Of a DNA stretch of 64,000 nt, positions 37,906 through 48,828 are shown one piece after another (within the stretch, counting starts at the first letter, position 1; every line of letters starts with the position of its first letter). Location: contig CP136063.1 of the NCBI GenBank assembly GCA_032622095.1, positions 122,036,723 through 122,100,722 of the forward strand, in the 5' to 3' direction. The stretch comes from Siphonodentalium dalli (Eukaryota > Mollusca > Scaphopoda > Gadilida > Siphonodentaliidae). A program made the translations under genes and the position numbers. The notes beneath the pieces were generated by a model. It ran no database searches. It saw nothing but the letters and a program-made list of their open reading frames with translations, and had not been told where the DNA came from.

Positions 37906-38075
37906 GACGTCAAGATGATTGAAATTGAATCCGTGATCAGTCCTCCTGGCGAGTCTTGCCAACATTGTCATTGGGCAACATGCCAACAATGAAACATGCG
38001 AGAGATCAATCACTGAATCAGCTGGACGACAGCCATCACTCTCCGATTGAGAATTATCACTTGTAAATAAATGTA
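37906..38075 (-). pseudogene. Coding-like fragment, Ser/Asp-rich start
   Basis: The minus-strand frame contains DNSQSESDGCRPADSVIDLS, then a Leu/Met-rich segment and HGFNFNHLDVLFKCL before a stop. It follows ATTTATTTACAAG, which could be a weak splice acceptor. No family is recognised. It lies between the fragment at 37647 and the start-codon fragment at 38174. Confidence 0.3.
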
Positions 38076-38173
38076 TGTTGTATATCTGAATTTAGCGCAC
38101 GTTTCCGTCGGTTATAATTTGTATGCATCCAGTGTGACTTTACTGTTGACATGATTTAATTTCTCAATGTCAT

Positions 38174-38332
38174 CGTGTCATTGTAGGATCACCGGTCGAA
38201 TTGGGAACAAACTTCGCCTATTTGCGTAATTATTTGCCGAATTCAGCCTCCTACCACCTGTTCTATCTCTAGTGTGTTTAGTTCCTTTCTTCTTTTTGCC
38301 AAATTGTTGAATTGTTTTGGCTTTTCTCGCCG
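38174..38332 (-). pseudogene. Possible N-terminal exon, basic
   Basis: The minus-strand ATG opens MTARKAKTIQQFGKKKKG, then TKHTRDRTGGRRLNSANNYA and a stop after about 52 codons. The lysine-rich start resembles a nuclear-localised protein. CAGGTGGTA within it could be a splice donor, but I could not join the phases cleanly to the next fragment. GC-richer sequence with CATGCGCATGTAG and GTCACGTG lies just upstream at 38420-38465. Confidence 0.3.
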
Positions 38333-39289
38333 TCATTTTCGTAAATGAAAGCTGTTGTCAAATAAAATGCAGATGAAATTTAAATTTGATTTCTTGACCG
38401 CCGAATTACCGGAATGTGGTCTGCGCATGCGCATGTAGTCACGGTCACAGTCACGTGTTAGCTTTTAGCCAATCGTATGCTCAGTTCTAGGATATCACTT
38501 GATTTAGACGGGTTTTCCCAATAAAATGATGACATCAGAGGACAATGTTTACACACAGCGAGATGGGATTTAATTCCCCATATACGAACACGTGGGCAGA
38601 AAGCCGCAAGCATTTCCTTTGGGAGATTTACAGTGGGTCGATAATCACACGTATATACAGTTAAACTTTGTTATTTTTTATACATTTCACGTTAAATTAA
38701 AAACAGATAGCAGGTACATATACGTACTTCTCCGAGAATGTTAAAAACAATTTTTATCTGTTCATCATTATTTTATTGTCACGAAATTACGCTAACTATC
38801 GAAGTTTTGCCATAAAAAACCCCGATAAAAATAATTCTATTTGGGAGTATTGCACGTCAAAATTACGGGTTTAGAAACCATTTTTATTATACTTTTTATT
38901 ATGCGTCGTCAAACTACTATCATACAACATTTCTATATTCGTAATGGACATTTTTGTTGTTGTTTTTTGAATGCAGGTGTGTTTGGAAACACAATCATTG
39001 AAGCTTTCATATAGTAATACGCCAATTTCAATATACGTGATAGCGACCAATTTTCATTGTTTCTATGACAAACATTTTGCAGTTAATAAATTGTAGATAT
39101 ACATACTCATATCTTTATTTTAGCACAAAAGATTCATAAAATTTATTACTATCGGAATATAAATAACAGAAAAACGAAATACCGTAATTTCAAAATTGAA
39201 AAAGTTCATATTTAATATAAGACGGCAATTATATAGTACAAATGTGCGAGGCTCTGAGCAGTATTCCTGAACATATCCATATCAAAGTT

Positions 39290-39655
39290 TGATAAGTGTG
39301 GTATAAGTGTTGATAAATTTTTCCAAAGTTCCATAAGTGTACCTTTAAGTGTGGGGCAGTGTTCCCAAAACATTTAAAAAGTATAAGTATCATCAGTGTG
39401 TCATAAGTGTAGAGAGAACTTTTCAAAGTACCATAAGTGTAGCTGTAAGTGTGGGCAGCATGCCCAAAGATTTTCAAAGTCTCAAAAGTGTAGAGCAAGT
39501 GTACACTTATTACAACACTTACACTACACTTACGAAATAAGTGTACATTTCGAAAAAGTGAGTGTGGTACAAGTGTACTGAATTAAAAAAACAAAAGCTA
39601 CAAGTGTACTATAAGTGTATACCTGAACTACACTTACAATGAAAGTGTACACTTA
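39290..39655. repeat. Right AAGTGTA subterminal array
   Basis: About 20 AAGTGTA/AAGTGTG words and a few inverted TACACTT words make the counterpart of the left array. Confidence 0.85.
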
Positions 39656-39849
39656 GAAAATATAAGGGGCACGTGTCAGAGATTCTGTTGAATGCGGCAA
39701 TGTGGGCGGCAATGTGGGCAGCCGGATGCTTTGATGTCGCAGACTTGCGACCGGGTGCTTTGATGTCGCCGACTTCAGACTACTTGTTACTCGATCGTGA
39801 CATTGTTGCAATGCCAGAAGTCTGTCAAAACAGATATTTGACAGTAACA

Positions 39850-40203
39850 TTAACCCTTTGGCGAGTAGAATGACATATACATGTATGTTGGGGTACAGTT
39901 CGCGAGTGAAACAACATATATGTCGTTTCAGGAGGTGTCATTTTTATGTAGACATAACTTCAATTAACCATCTGATTTATAAATAAATTGTATAGGAGAT
40001 ATTTTGATTAATCTAATGTCCCAATGTATAAGGGAAATAGATTTATAATATGATAGTACATGTCAACAGAAAATACACATAAATTAAAACAAATTTTGGA
40101 CCATTTTGACCCGAACTTGTTAACAATTATTGCTATGACATTGATGATAAATTTACGCATGACGTCATGTATATGATGTTATAAATACTCTCCAAAGGGT
40201 TAA
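39850..40203. mobile_element. TTAA MITE (TTAACCCTTTGGCGAGTA ends)
   Basis: The left end TTAACCCTTTGGCGAGTAG is inverted at the right (ATACTCTCCAAAGGGTTAA), with TTAA outermost. It is 354 bp. The interior has ACATATA/TATATGTCGTTT words and no coding content. Confidence 0.8.
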
Positions 40204-41267
40204 TGACCTTCAAGGCATTCGCTAGGTGGATAGAAATAAGTTATTAAAATTGAGCCAAACAAATAATAATATTGACATATCAGAATGCCACCACATTTAG
40301 CTTAAATCACCTGAAACATATCTGATGTGTCAAAATTTTACTGATTACGGTGTTTGCCAGAAAATTTATGTAAAGTGTTACAAGTAATGTTTTCTTTTGT
40401 TTTTAATACTAGTACCAAGAATATTTATAATGTCGTGCAACTTGAGTGCAGCTGAAAGTAAGTTAATGAGGACATTCACAGTGCACATATCTACTCATAA
40501 TGAACGTTAATTGTCTGTATTTTAGAGTATTTGAGAAATAATAATACTGACTACGCTATTACAGTAAATTTCCCTCCAACAAATAGGAGTCTTATACTGT
40601 ACTTGTATTATCTGTCATCTGCTCTTATAATCTGAACACGTACCCCTCCAAATGAATAATAGACCATTCCGATGTATACTTTTATAACTGATGAGAGAAT
40701 CCATTCAATATAGAAAGGGTTAAGAAATGGGGAAAAAGTGAAACAATAAGCATCCAAAACAATACTTCACCAATCAAAATGGAAATAGACAGATAGACAG
40801 AAGCATCTATTTCTATTCATTCAGGGGACGATATTAAACCCATCAATGAGCCCTCACATTAACAAATAATTCATACAATAAAACCATAAGTCCTAACTTA
40901 ATAGCAATCTATGCAATAAAACCATCAGCTCCCCCATATTTTTGATCTCATAAACCTTTGATATATAGAGAGCTAGAGATTTTTCATAGATGACTTTTTT
41001 GGATCCATATCCCATCGCCATTCTTTGAAAACACATGAGGTTGGTGGCTTAGCTAAAAGAAACGCCACATTCTACTTATCATGTTCCCATCATCTGATCA
41101 AACATCCCTTGTCTGGCAAACACAGGAAATCACTGTGCTGAAGCTTAGTATTATAATCTGTTGGTTACAAACAACACCTAAATAATTATTTTCCACAGTA
41201 GGAGTGTTTCCCTACATAAAATCAAGAAACGTAACTCTATATAATTTGTTGCTTGTATCCTGTATTA
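40204..41267. other. Intergenic; right part of a TTAA element
   Basis: 40590-40723 (TATTATCTGTCATCTGCTCTT, then CCCCTCCAAATGAATAATAG, then ATATAGAAAGGGTTAA) is an unsplit homologue of 23110-23212 plus 24365-24400. I found no matching left end, so this copy appears truncated. Otherwise there is no gene. Confidence 0.6.
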
Positions 41268-41732
41268 TAGGAATCAGGGAGCTAAATGTGTTCTAGAGTC
41301 GGGGAGCGAGTACACCGTGGAATACTAAAGGTGAAGGTAACTGAAGAATGACCTTCACCTGATACATGCGACACGTTGTTAAAGGATGACATCACGTTTA
41401 TTTGATTTGTACATAATATCTAAATAATTTAAACTGGTGAATGAATGGGGGAATGGATTTTTGTGAGCGGGAAATTTATTTAACTAGCTGCTGTAGTTCT
41501 GGGTTTTTCCAGACCAAATTTGGCTGTGAGATAGCCCTGTCGTAGACTTGGGGATTTATTTTTAAAAGTAAACACATGTCGACATATGAATTGTCTTGAA
41601 TTTTCGTGATCAACTCGTGTCAATCTAGCTGGGTAAATATCACTGGTATGGCCTGCAGGCATCAATTAAGTGAATTTGGCCGAAACGTTAACACTGTCGC
41701 CTATGGGAAACCATTTTGTTCAGTGATTCCTA
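41268..41732 (+). repeat. 455-bp repeat unit, copy 1
   Basis: It is near-identical to 61983-62434. The ends AGGAATCAGGGA and CAGTGATTCCT form a short inverted repeat. It contains a 9-bp-arm palindrome (GGTGAAGGT...ACCTTCACC), CGGGGAGCGAGTACACCGTG and GGCCGAAACGTTAACACTG. Differences are scattered substitutions plus a small indel near 41378. It looks like a recently dispersed non-autonomous element; its class is unknown. Confidence 0.75.
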
Positions 41733-42350
41733 TATAAAGATGTCTCTGTGATCAAGATTTTTTGAAGATAGGACTTAACAAAAGCCTCAAAGCTTGTTGC
41801 CCGATCTTCTATTGAAATTTTATATTATATTTCATTTTCATGTCCATATATCATTTATACTTTTGTTATTTTTAATTCAAATAAAATATTTCCATGTTTT
41901 AGAGAGCTAGCCAAAATAGTATTTGTGGTGTTGACATATGGATGATATGAAATGAGTGTTTAATTCTCTCATATTAATCTTATAAAAGAGTCTTAGAATT
42001 TTCTGATTTTGTCAAGCCTTTGGTGAAACAAATTGGAACATTTAAGATAAGTTTCATAAATATTATCAGAGAAACATGAATTTCATATTCAATTTATCAT
42101 ATCTCTCTATTTTGGTGTGATTTTCCTGCAAAATACGTTGACATGGCACAAAATTGGTAAAACTAGATATTTCACCTTCATATAATATATGCACAGAACA
42201 TAAAGTTGTGGTTCGAGTCTGATTATATTGTTTTCCAAAATATGTTATTGGAATATACTGCAGAATGGCTTAGATAATCATGCGACGTTTGGTGTTTATC
42301 AGCCTCCATTCAGTCAGCTAAGATCAATTATCATTATAAGAAGTTTGCTG
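41733..42350. other. Intergenic upstream of the Penelope-like fragment
   Basis: It is AT-rich. The frame at 42228-42350 leading into the RT fragment is not clearly RT-like. No repeat boundary was found. Confidence 0.4.
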
Positions 42351-42976
42351 ACATTCACCATGGAACAAAACCGAAACCAGCTATCATTCTTGGATGTTCT
42401 AATTAATAAGCCTGGACAACACATCACCATGGATATTTTCTACAAAAGTACAGATACTCATCAATATTTGGATTTTAATTCATGACATCCTTCCCACAGG
42501 AAGAGAAGTATACTGTATTGCCTAGCCAGACATATCTGTACCATCGTAGATGATGTTGATATTAGAGATGTTTGGCTACAAGAACATCACTCTTTCTTAC
42601 AAGACCAACATTACCCAGACAAGCTCATAAAAAAAGTGGAATAGACAAAGCTTTAAAAATACCTAAAGCAGAACTGAGAAAAGATAAAGAGAGACAAGCT
42701 GAGTCCAATCTCATTACGTTCATCACAACTCACAACCCATGCGACCCTAATGTAAATCAATCCGCAAAAACACTGTTACTAATACTACACAAGAGTCCAA
42801 AAATGAAAAATCTCATCAGTGAGGACAATATACTTCAAAGTAAGCGACAACCACCCAATTTGAAGAAAATACTGACGGGAGCCCATTTCGATACCAGCAA
42901 CAAAACAACATACTCAATTCGGACGTGTAGAGACCCCAGATGTGGTACATGCAAAAACATAGTTACTGGTACATAA
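42351..42976 (+). pseudogene. Penelope-like RT C-terminal part and linker (broken)
   Basis: The first frame reads FTMEQNRNQLSFLDVLINKP, then DIFYKSTDTHQYLDFNS, and stops at TGA where this family has a Cys codon in SxHP. The second frame, from 42572, continues with a charged segment, then KKILTGAHFDTSNKTTYSIR and CRDPRCGTCKNIVTG, a Cys-rich linker seen before the GIY-YIG domain. The FLDV and K.T.T..YL.F.S motifs are typical of the RT thumb region in Penelope-like elements. A frameshift separates the two frames. Confidence 0.75.
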
Positions 42977-43018
42977 TTCAAGTTAAAAAATGGGAGAGTA
43001 TTTCAACCCAATGCAGAT

Positions 43019-43327
43019 ATGGACTGCAAATCACAGAACTTAATTTATATAATTATATGTTCTGGATGTCATGAGTTTTATGTGGGACCGATGGGCAACA
43101 CTGTATGTGAGCGCATGAGAATATACTGCCAACAAATCAGACCAGAGCTGAGACAAATTGACCTCAGCGAGCATCTTGAAGTTTGGGGTGGTTGCTCATT
43201 CAGAGTGTTCCCCTTGTACAAAATGCTATCGAAAATAATACAGATGGAAACAATGTTTATAAAAAAAACTTTGTCCGAAACTAAATGCAGAAAAAACCAT
43301 CACTGGAATAAATATCCAGGGAAGTGA
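43019..43327 (+). pseudogene. GIY-YIG endonuclease domain of the Penelope-like element
   Basis: It is in the same frame as the linker, beyond a TAA. It reads LIYIIICSGCHEFYVG (GIY...YIG equivalent), then TVCERMRIYCQQIR, which has the R...H/Y..QI pattern of the domain, then LSEHLEVWGGCSFRVFPLYKM. In the family this domain nicks target DNA for reverse transcription. The ORF ends at TGA 43325, close to the element's 3' end. G-to-P (VGPMG) and other changes suggest decay. Confidence 0.8.
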
Positions 43328-43440
43328 CATCACAATCAAACCAAAATTCGGAAGTGACGTTAATGTACATTACACATTATGATTATGTAACCTGAAGAAA
43401 AGCAGTAGCTGTGAAAGGCCTTGTTACAATATAATTATGT

Positions 43441-44309
43441 TTTTCTAAGCCATGCTTTCATTCATTCTTATATACAACTGTGCGCATGCATCAAACAACA
43501 GCATATATATATATATGTGAATAAGCAGAAGTTTAGGTAGCGGGAAGATCCTGATTCTACATCCACTACATATATATAATACTAGCAGATAAGCCCGCCA
43601 CTGGCAGAATTTGTCAGAAACATGACTATATGAGCGTATATGAGCAAGGACACGGGCGCATGCAAAATTGGACCCGATTTGCAGATTAGCCCGCCACTGG
43701 CAAGATTCGACCCATGGATTTGGTCGATCCATTATTTTTCAAGGTAACCTCGTACAGACTCGCCGACAGCATGCTGATGCCCGAAATATCATTTGCGGGT
43801 ACCCGTTTGAAGGTCAATGTCACGTCCTGAGTTGACCATACATAACAAATTTCACGTTGCTGCTGATGCCCGAAATATCGCCGAAGGTCATTTGCGAATA
43901 CGCGTTTCAAGTATTCCCGTCCCGTGTTGAGCGCAGCGATGGAGCCAACAAAGCAAACTGGACTCCACATCCCCACCTGGATAATTACTGACCACTCGAC
44001 ACGTCGCAAAGCTTGCAAACAGCCGTATGCGAAAACACAAGGCAATAAAGAGCGTTATTCAGTTAACAAAACCAAATATGGAAAATTAGCTCGAAAACAG
44101 CCGTAGGCGAACCCCAAGGCAATAAAGAGCGTTATTCGGTTAAAAAATCCAAATATGGAATATTAAGGAGCAGTATTGCGTTAACCACTCCCTGTAGATT
44201 CTACAGCATAGTAATTATTATGTGAATTATTTAATCACTATATGACATATCTTTAAATCTCGTAACTGTTCATGTTTCATTACCATAATAAAGCTATATA
44301 AGGACATCA
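43441..44309. other. Intergenic with local tandem duplications
   Basis: AGCCCGCCACTGGCA occurs at 43582 and 43689. GCTGATGCCCGAAATATC occurs at 43771 and 43863. A 75-bp unit (CAGCCGTA.GCGAA...CAAGGCAATAAAGAGCGTTATTC) occurs at 44021 and 44099. These duplications are ordered along the strand and look like decayed tandem repeats. No gene was seen. Confidence 0.6.
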
Positions 44310-44556
44310 AACGCTGCTGAGTGACTGTCATTACATGGTGTGCTCGCCAAAACCATAAAACTGACTCCATTGAAAGGTTATTATCATTCATATTCCAGAC
44401 ACATCATACACTGTTTAAACTGTGTGATACAATGGTTCCGATCTCCGAGTTCCATTTATGAATAATGGCCAACTGTTTGTGTGCTACAATAGGTCCGTAC
44501 TCAGTATGGATATTTAGCACAAAGCCTGACATTTTACATAGCAGCCAAGAGGTTAA
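44310..44556. mobile_element. AACCTCTT-end TTAA family copy
   Basis: It shares CCATAAAACTGACTC, GGTTATTATCATTCA, GTGTGCTACAATAGGTCCG and CATAGCAGCCAAGAGGTTAA with the 4945-5279 copy. The left end is poorly conserved. Confidence 0.65.
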
Positions 44557-45854
44557 AATGATGTAGCGAGGACAGTTTTTCTCTAGAACTGACAAAGCAC
44601 CACCAATGGATTGTTTTGAAAGGACTTTTGACTGTGGATACCAAATACCATTGATTAATGATATTAACTCACAGTTCATATAACTGCACAGACTGGCCCA
44701 TTTACAGATATACTAAAGACAAAGAAGGATAACTCTAGAATGGAAACAATGTTAGATTCTTGGAGACAGGGCCAGCAGAGCAAGGAATCACCTACAGAGC
44801 CTTCATTCCCCTTGAGTCAAATACTCACATCACTACAAAAGCACAATATGTATTCGGAAAAAGTGCTCTTCAGATGGTTGTGTCTCCATTGCTCTGACTT
44901 GCAGATTTAGTTTGCAGCTCAGGTTCTATACGCCATGATAATGATCGCAGCAGTCACTCAGTTAAAAATGGATCATACCTGGACCATTAGTAGCGATCAT
45001 ATATAGAGGGGTGGACTGCATGGGGGCCCAACACTTTCGATTGAATATTGTTTGGTTTGTTGGGAGGGCATGGTGATTGGAAGTAAACTAAATGAAATCC
45101 AAACCTGCTTGGAATGTATATAAAGCCACAATAATCATGTAATGATCTTTGGAATGAGAACATTCCACAAACTGTTCACATATACATGCATGTACGCGGA
45201 AAATCCAGGCAATATATACAGGTTTGGTTAAGTGTCATGAAAATTCCAGTGATATTTCATCACATAAACTCCATGCAATGTGGAATAGTTTCATTTTGGA
45301 GTCCGAACACTTCCAGAACATTGCCTCCTGTGTACTGAAAGATAATTCCATTATGACAACAAGACAAAAAATAACCTTAACAGCCGAAACAGTTTATTAT
45401 CACAAAGAAGAATCTGTTTTATCCAGAAACACGTGGTATGGATGGAGGCTTTATATATTAGTGTTCAAATTTAACACTTTACCGTGTTTAATCACACTTT
45501 CAAATTTAATGGACACATTTTCAGTGCTTTAGATATAATGGTATGTCCAAGAGTTTGGTAAAAATTTTTATATTCAGTGTTGGTATGCTTTGATATACAT
45601 GTACCTCCTCCCAACTTTATATAATAGGCAGACTTATTTTTGCTGTCTCAAACAAGCCATGCTTGTTAAAAATAAAAGTGTCTATCTCCTGATAATAAAT
45701 CATCGCTCATAATTTTTGCAATAGATCTTTCGGATAATCAGTGTGTCCATATAACTTTAAGAGAGGCATGTGTTCTTGCCAGGCATTAATTTAACAACCA
45801 CACAGGAACCAATTGGTGATGATTAATCTGCAATCTAGAAGACATATCAATATA
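44557..45854. other. Intergenic, no gene seen
   Basis: A GAAGGATAACTCTAGAATGG module at 44722 is a lone fragment of the 170-bp repeat. An ORF at 45224-45532 (+, 102 codons) is not recognisable. The region directly upstream of 45855 may include the LINE 5' UTR. Confidence 0.4.
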
Positions 45855-46084
45855 ATGCCCGGACCAGGGCTCGAAGAGAAGTTCCCATGTGGATACTGCC
45901 AATGTCTGGTAAAGTGGAACCAACAATGAGTCTGTTGTGACGAATGCAGCATCTGGTACCATCAATCATGCCTTGAGATGTCAGCAGGAGAGAATACAGC
46001 AACCTGCACAGAAAGTGTGTCTCTTGGAATTTCTGCAAATGCGAAAGCATACATCTGGATAGCTTCACCTTCCACTCATATTAA
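45855..46084 (+). pseudogene. LINE N-terminal PHD-like zinc finger (broken)
   Basis: ATG at 45855 opens MPGPGLEEKFPCGYCQC, then LVKWN. TGA at 45927 interrupts, and the frame resumes as VCCDECSIWYHQSC. After a one-base shift near 45986 it continues EYSNLHRKCVSWNFCKCE and stops at 46082. The C..C...CDEC..WYH..C...SW.FC.C spacing is that of a C4HC3 PHD-like finger, found at the N-terminus or ORF1 of several CR1-type LINEs. The TGA is consistent with CGA-to-TGA CpG decay. Confidence 0.7.
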
Positions 46085-46162
46085 GCTGACCCCAACATAT
46101 ATGAATACCTCAACCTGGACTCAATCATCGACTCAGTTTTATCAGAGTCTGTCTTCAACCCA

Positions 46163-47071
46163 ATGGAGGCAAGTACACCAGTACCACGAAATAGATCGAA
46201 TAGCACACGGAACACCACCGGATCAACATCATCTCGTACTGGACCATACAAATTACCACCCAAGATAAATATGAGGATAATGACAGTTAACTGCCGCAGC
46301 ATAAGAGACAAACATGCCGGACTAGCTGCATCACTGGAATACACCAAGCCAGATATTGTAATAGGCACTGAATCATGGCTACAGGGAGTCAAACCTGGGA
46401 AAAACCCAACACCTGAGCACATCAAGTCAAGCGAAATTTTCCCAGAGAACTATGCGTGCTACCGAAATGACAGAGTATCCACTGGAGGGGGCGTCTTCAT
46501 CCTTGTCCACAAGAGCTTAATATCAATGGAGCAACCACAACTGGTGACAGATAGCGAAATCAACTGGGTCAAGGTCAGATCAACATCCAGCAAGGACATA
46601 CTGATAGGGGCTTACTATATGCCACACAGAGAGAACCACCACATCGCAGAGCTGGAGAAGTCCATCAACCTAGCGACATCCGGAAAGCAAAAACACATGA
46701 TCATCTGTGGGGACTTTAATTGCCCGGATATAGAGTGGAACAGCTCAGTAGTAAACAGAGGAGCCCAAGACAAAGATATACAAACTCAACTACTAGAAAT
46801 CATGTCAGAAAAAGGGCTAAAACAAATTCACGAACAACCAACTCGGGAAAAGAACTTGCTAGACCCGGTCTTCACCAACAATGCATCACTGGTAAAATCA
46901 TCAACCAGCATACCAGGCATCTCTGACCACTCCATAGTCATTACTGACATCGACATGAAGCCCAGATACCAACATTCAAAACCGAGGAAGTGCTATCTAT
47001 ATAAAAAAAAGCAGCCTGGACACAACTTGGACTGGATCTGCAAATACTGGGAGAAGGCCTACGTACACTAA
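46163..47071 (+). pseudogene. LINE AP endonuclease domain
   Basis: There are about 300 readable codons. EN motifs in order: VNCRSIR (N43), GTESWL (E70), STGGGVFI (108-113), IGAYYMP (148-154), ICGDFNCPDIEW (D184, N186) and GISDHSIV (D255, H256). These are the catalytic residues of APE-type endonucleases that nick the target for priming. The frame is intact through the domain, then shifts near 47055, after which the product would end KAYVH. This is the best-preserved protein in the window, although the element as a whole is dead. Confidence 0.9.
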
Positions 47072-47405
47072 ATAATGCAACCGTGGAGGATATGTGGAAA
47101 CATCTAAAGGAGGGCATACACAGATCTATGGACCAACACATACCCTCTAAGCTGATATCACCAAAGCAGAACACTCCATGGGTAAACTATAAGATCAAGA
47201 AATTGCTACGAAAGAAACAGCGCCTATATACACAGGCAAAGAAGAACAACAACTGGACCAACTATCGAGCCATGCAGAAAGAATGTAAAAGGGAAACGAG
47301 GAAGGCTGAGTGGGATTACATCAACGCTAAGATTAAAGAAGGTTTAGAACAAAAGTCGACGAAACCATTCTGGAGATACATCAAGAGCAGAAAACAAGAT
47401 AAGTG
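47056..47405 (+). pseudogene. LINE EN-RT linker segment
   Basis: It continues the LINE protein in another frame: NNATVEDMWKHLKEGIH, then PSKLISPKQNTPWVNYKIKK, then KPFWRYIKSRKQDK. The W.N..IK.L..KK..L and FW.Y.KS pattern is the usual basic linker between EN and RT in this LINE group. A second shift near 47400 moves into the RT frame. Confidence 0.8.
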
Positions 47406-48485
47406 TCGCCATTGAAATCACAAGGCAAGCTGATTGACGACCCAAAAAGCAAAGCAGAAATCCTGGTAAAGCAGTTCCAGTCAGTATTCACCAAGAACCA
47501 ACCACCACTTCCTGATCTTCAACCCAAATGCGAAAACATCGGCAAACTGACCGTGACAGTGAATGGCGTTGAAGCTCTGCTGAAGAGATTAAACTCATCC
47601 AAAGCTTCGGGCCCCAGACGGTATCCCAAACTCTATACTATAAAGAAGTACGCAAAACAACTGGCACCTGCCTTCAGGCTCATATTCCAACTCTCATTAG
47701 ACACAGGCACATTGCCAAGGGACTGGCACAGCGCCAACATAGCCTCAGTCTACAAAAAAGGAGACCGACGTCAAGCGGAAAACTATCATCCTGTGTCCCT
47801 AACATCAGTACCGTGCAAGCTACTAGAACACCTCATATGCCGCCATATCCATGAACATCTGGAGAAGCACAACATACTAACATAGCTAAACCATGGCTTT
47901 CGAAGGGGATATTCCTGCGAAACACAACTAGCACTGACAACACAAGACATCTTACAATCATTTGACAACAAGAAGCAGATCGACGTGGCCATCCTTGATT
48001 TCTCCAAAGCTTTCGACACTGTGCCGCATGACAGCCTATTGACCAAACTAAATCACTGCGGTATCACAGGCCCGGTCAACAGATGGCTAGCATCCTTTCT
48101 GAAAGAAAGAAAGATGAGAGTTGCACTCGAGGGATACTACTCAGAAGAAGTTGACATGCTATCAGGAGTACCACAGGGAACAGTATTGGGACCGCTGATT
48201 TTTCTCTGTCACATAAATGACCTACCGGACACAGTAACATCACAAGTCCGCCTATTCGCAGATGACTGCCTCCTGTACTGCCAGATAAACACCTACAAAG
48301 ACCACGAAATATTGCAACAAGATCTACGCAAACTGGAATCATGGGCCACCAAATGGGGGATGCGCTTTAATCCAACTAAGTGCTACATTATGAGCCTAAA
48401 GCAGAAGACACAAAGATTTTACCAACTAGCAGATACTCCAAGAAGTCACAAACAACCCGTACCTTGGCGTCCAATTCTCCAATGA
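47403..48485 (+). pseudogene. LINE reverse transcriptase (one stop, frame-shifted ends)
   Basis: RT motifs in order: SVYKKGDRRQAENYHPVSL, then DFSKAFDTVPHDSLL (catalytic Asp), then SGVPQGTVLGPLIFL, then VRLFADDCLLY at 48249-48278 with the catalytic DD intact, then WATKWGMRFNPTKC. The early motif that usually reads SGPDGIP is SGPRRYP here, which suggests local base changes. TAG at 47883 replaces a sense codon before LNHGFRRGYSCETQL. The frame shifts again near 48400-48480. Confidence 0.9.
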
Positions 48486-48486
48486 A

Positions 48487-48828
48487 ATGCAGTGGCAGCA
48501 CCACATCGAGTCCACCACGAAGAAGGCAAACTCCACCCTCAACTTCCTTCGGCGAAATCTCAGGTACTGCCAAATGGATCTTAGAAAAACGGCATACATA
48601 GCATTAGTCCACCCTCAGCTAGAGTATGCAGCAACAATCTGGGATCCACACTATGAAAAGGACAAGACAAAACTGGAGAAGGTGCAACGCAAAGCAGCAA
48701 GATTTATAAAACAGGACTACCGAACGAGAGAGAAAGGCTGTGTAACATCAATGCTCAGTGAACTTCAACTACCATCCCTAGAAGCAAGAAGAAAGGAACA
48801 GAGACTGACACTATTTTACAAAGTGGTT
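48487..48828 (+). pseudogene. LINE C-terminal domain, 3'-truncated
   Basis: It continues the LINE protein: MQWQHHIESTTKKANSTL, NFLRRNLRYC, TAYIALVHPQLEYAATIWDP, KLEKVQRKAARFI. This is the conserved segment after the RT in jockey/CR1-like elements. It is cut at LTLFYKVV, where TTAACCCTTT of the MITE starts. The following codons in this frame are MITE sequence. Confidence 0.85.

Larger units (their letters stand above)
36995..39671 (-). mobile_element. TIR element with AAGTGTA subterminal arrays
   Basis: The ends TGCCCCTTACATTTCCCAAG and, inverted, TGCCCCTTATATTTTCTAAG bound 2.68 kb. About 20 AAGTGTA/AAGTGTG words fill 37010-37375, and about as many fill 39290-39655, mostly in the same orientation at both ends with some inverted on the right. 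The middle is less repetitive and has coding-like minus-strand fragments. Multiple short subterminal repeats are typical of CACTA, hAT and P-type transposons, but I cannot assign the superfamily and found no certain target duplication. Confidence 0.7.
42351..43440 (+). mobile_element. Penelope-like retroelement, 5'-truncated and decayed
   Basis: It carries the C-terminal part of the reverse transcriptase, a linker with a Cys cluster, and a GIY-YIG endonuclease, in the order RT then GIY-YIG that is diagnostic of Penelope-like elements. A 3' tail (CCTGAAGAAAAGCAGTAGCTGTGAAA) follows. The RT fingers, palm and catalytic motif are absent, so it is 5'-truncated. Stops at 42483 and near 42974, plus one frameshift between 42485 and 42572, disable it. 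Confidence 0.8.
45855..48828 (+). mobile_element. Jockey/CR1-type LINE, decayed
   Basis: In order: a PHD-like zinc finger, an AP endonuclease, a linker, a reverse transcriptase with FADD, and a C-terminal domain. At least four frameshifts and two in-frame stops (45927 and 47883) break it. The 3' end is lost where a TTAA MITE begins at 48829; no 3' UTR or tail is visible. Domain order and the EN/RT motifs fit the CR1/jockey group. Exact clade is not decided. Confidence 0.9.

Noticed and set aside
42213-42223. GGTTCGAGTCT resembling a tRNA/SINE B box
   Set aside because: No A box at the right distance and no cloverleaf; most likely chance.
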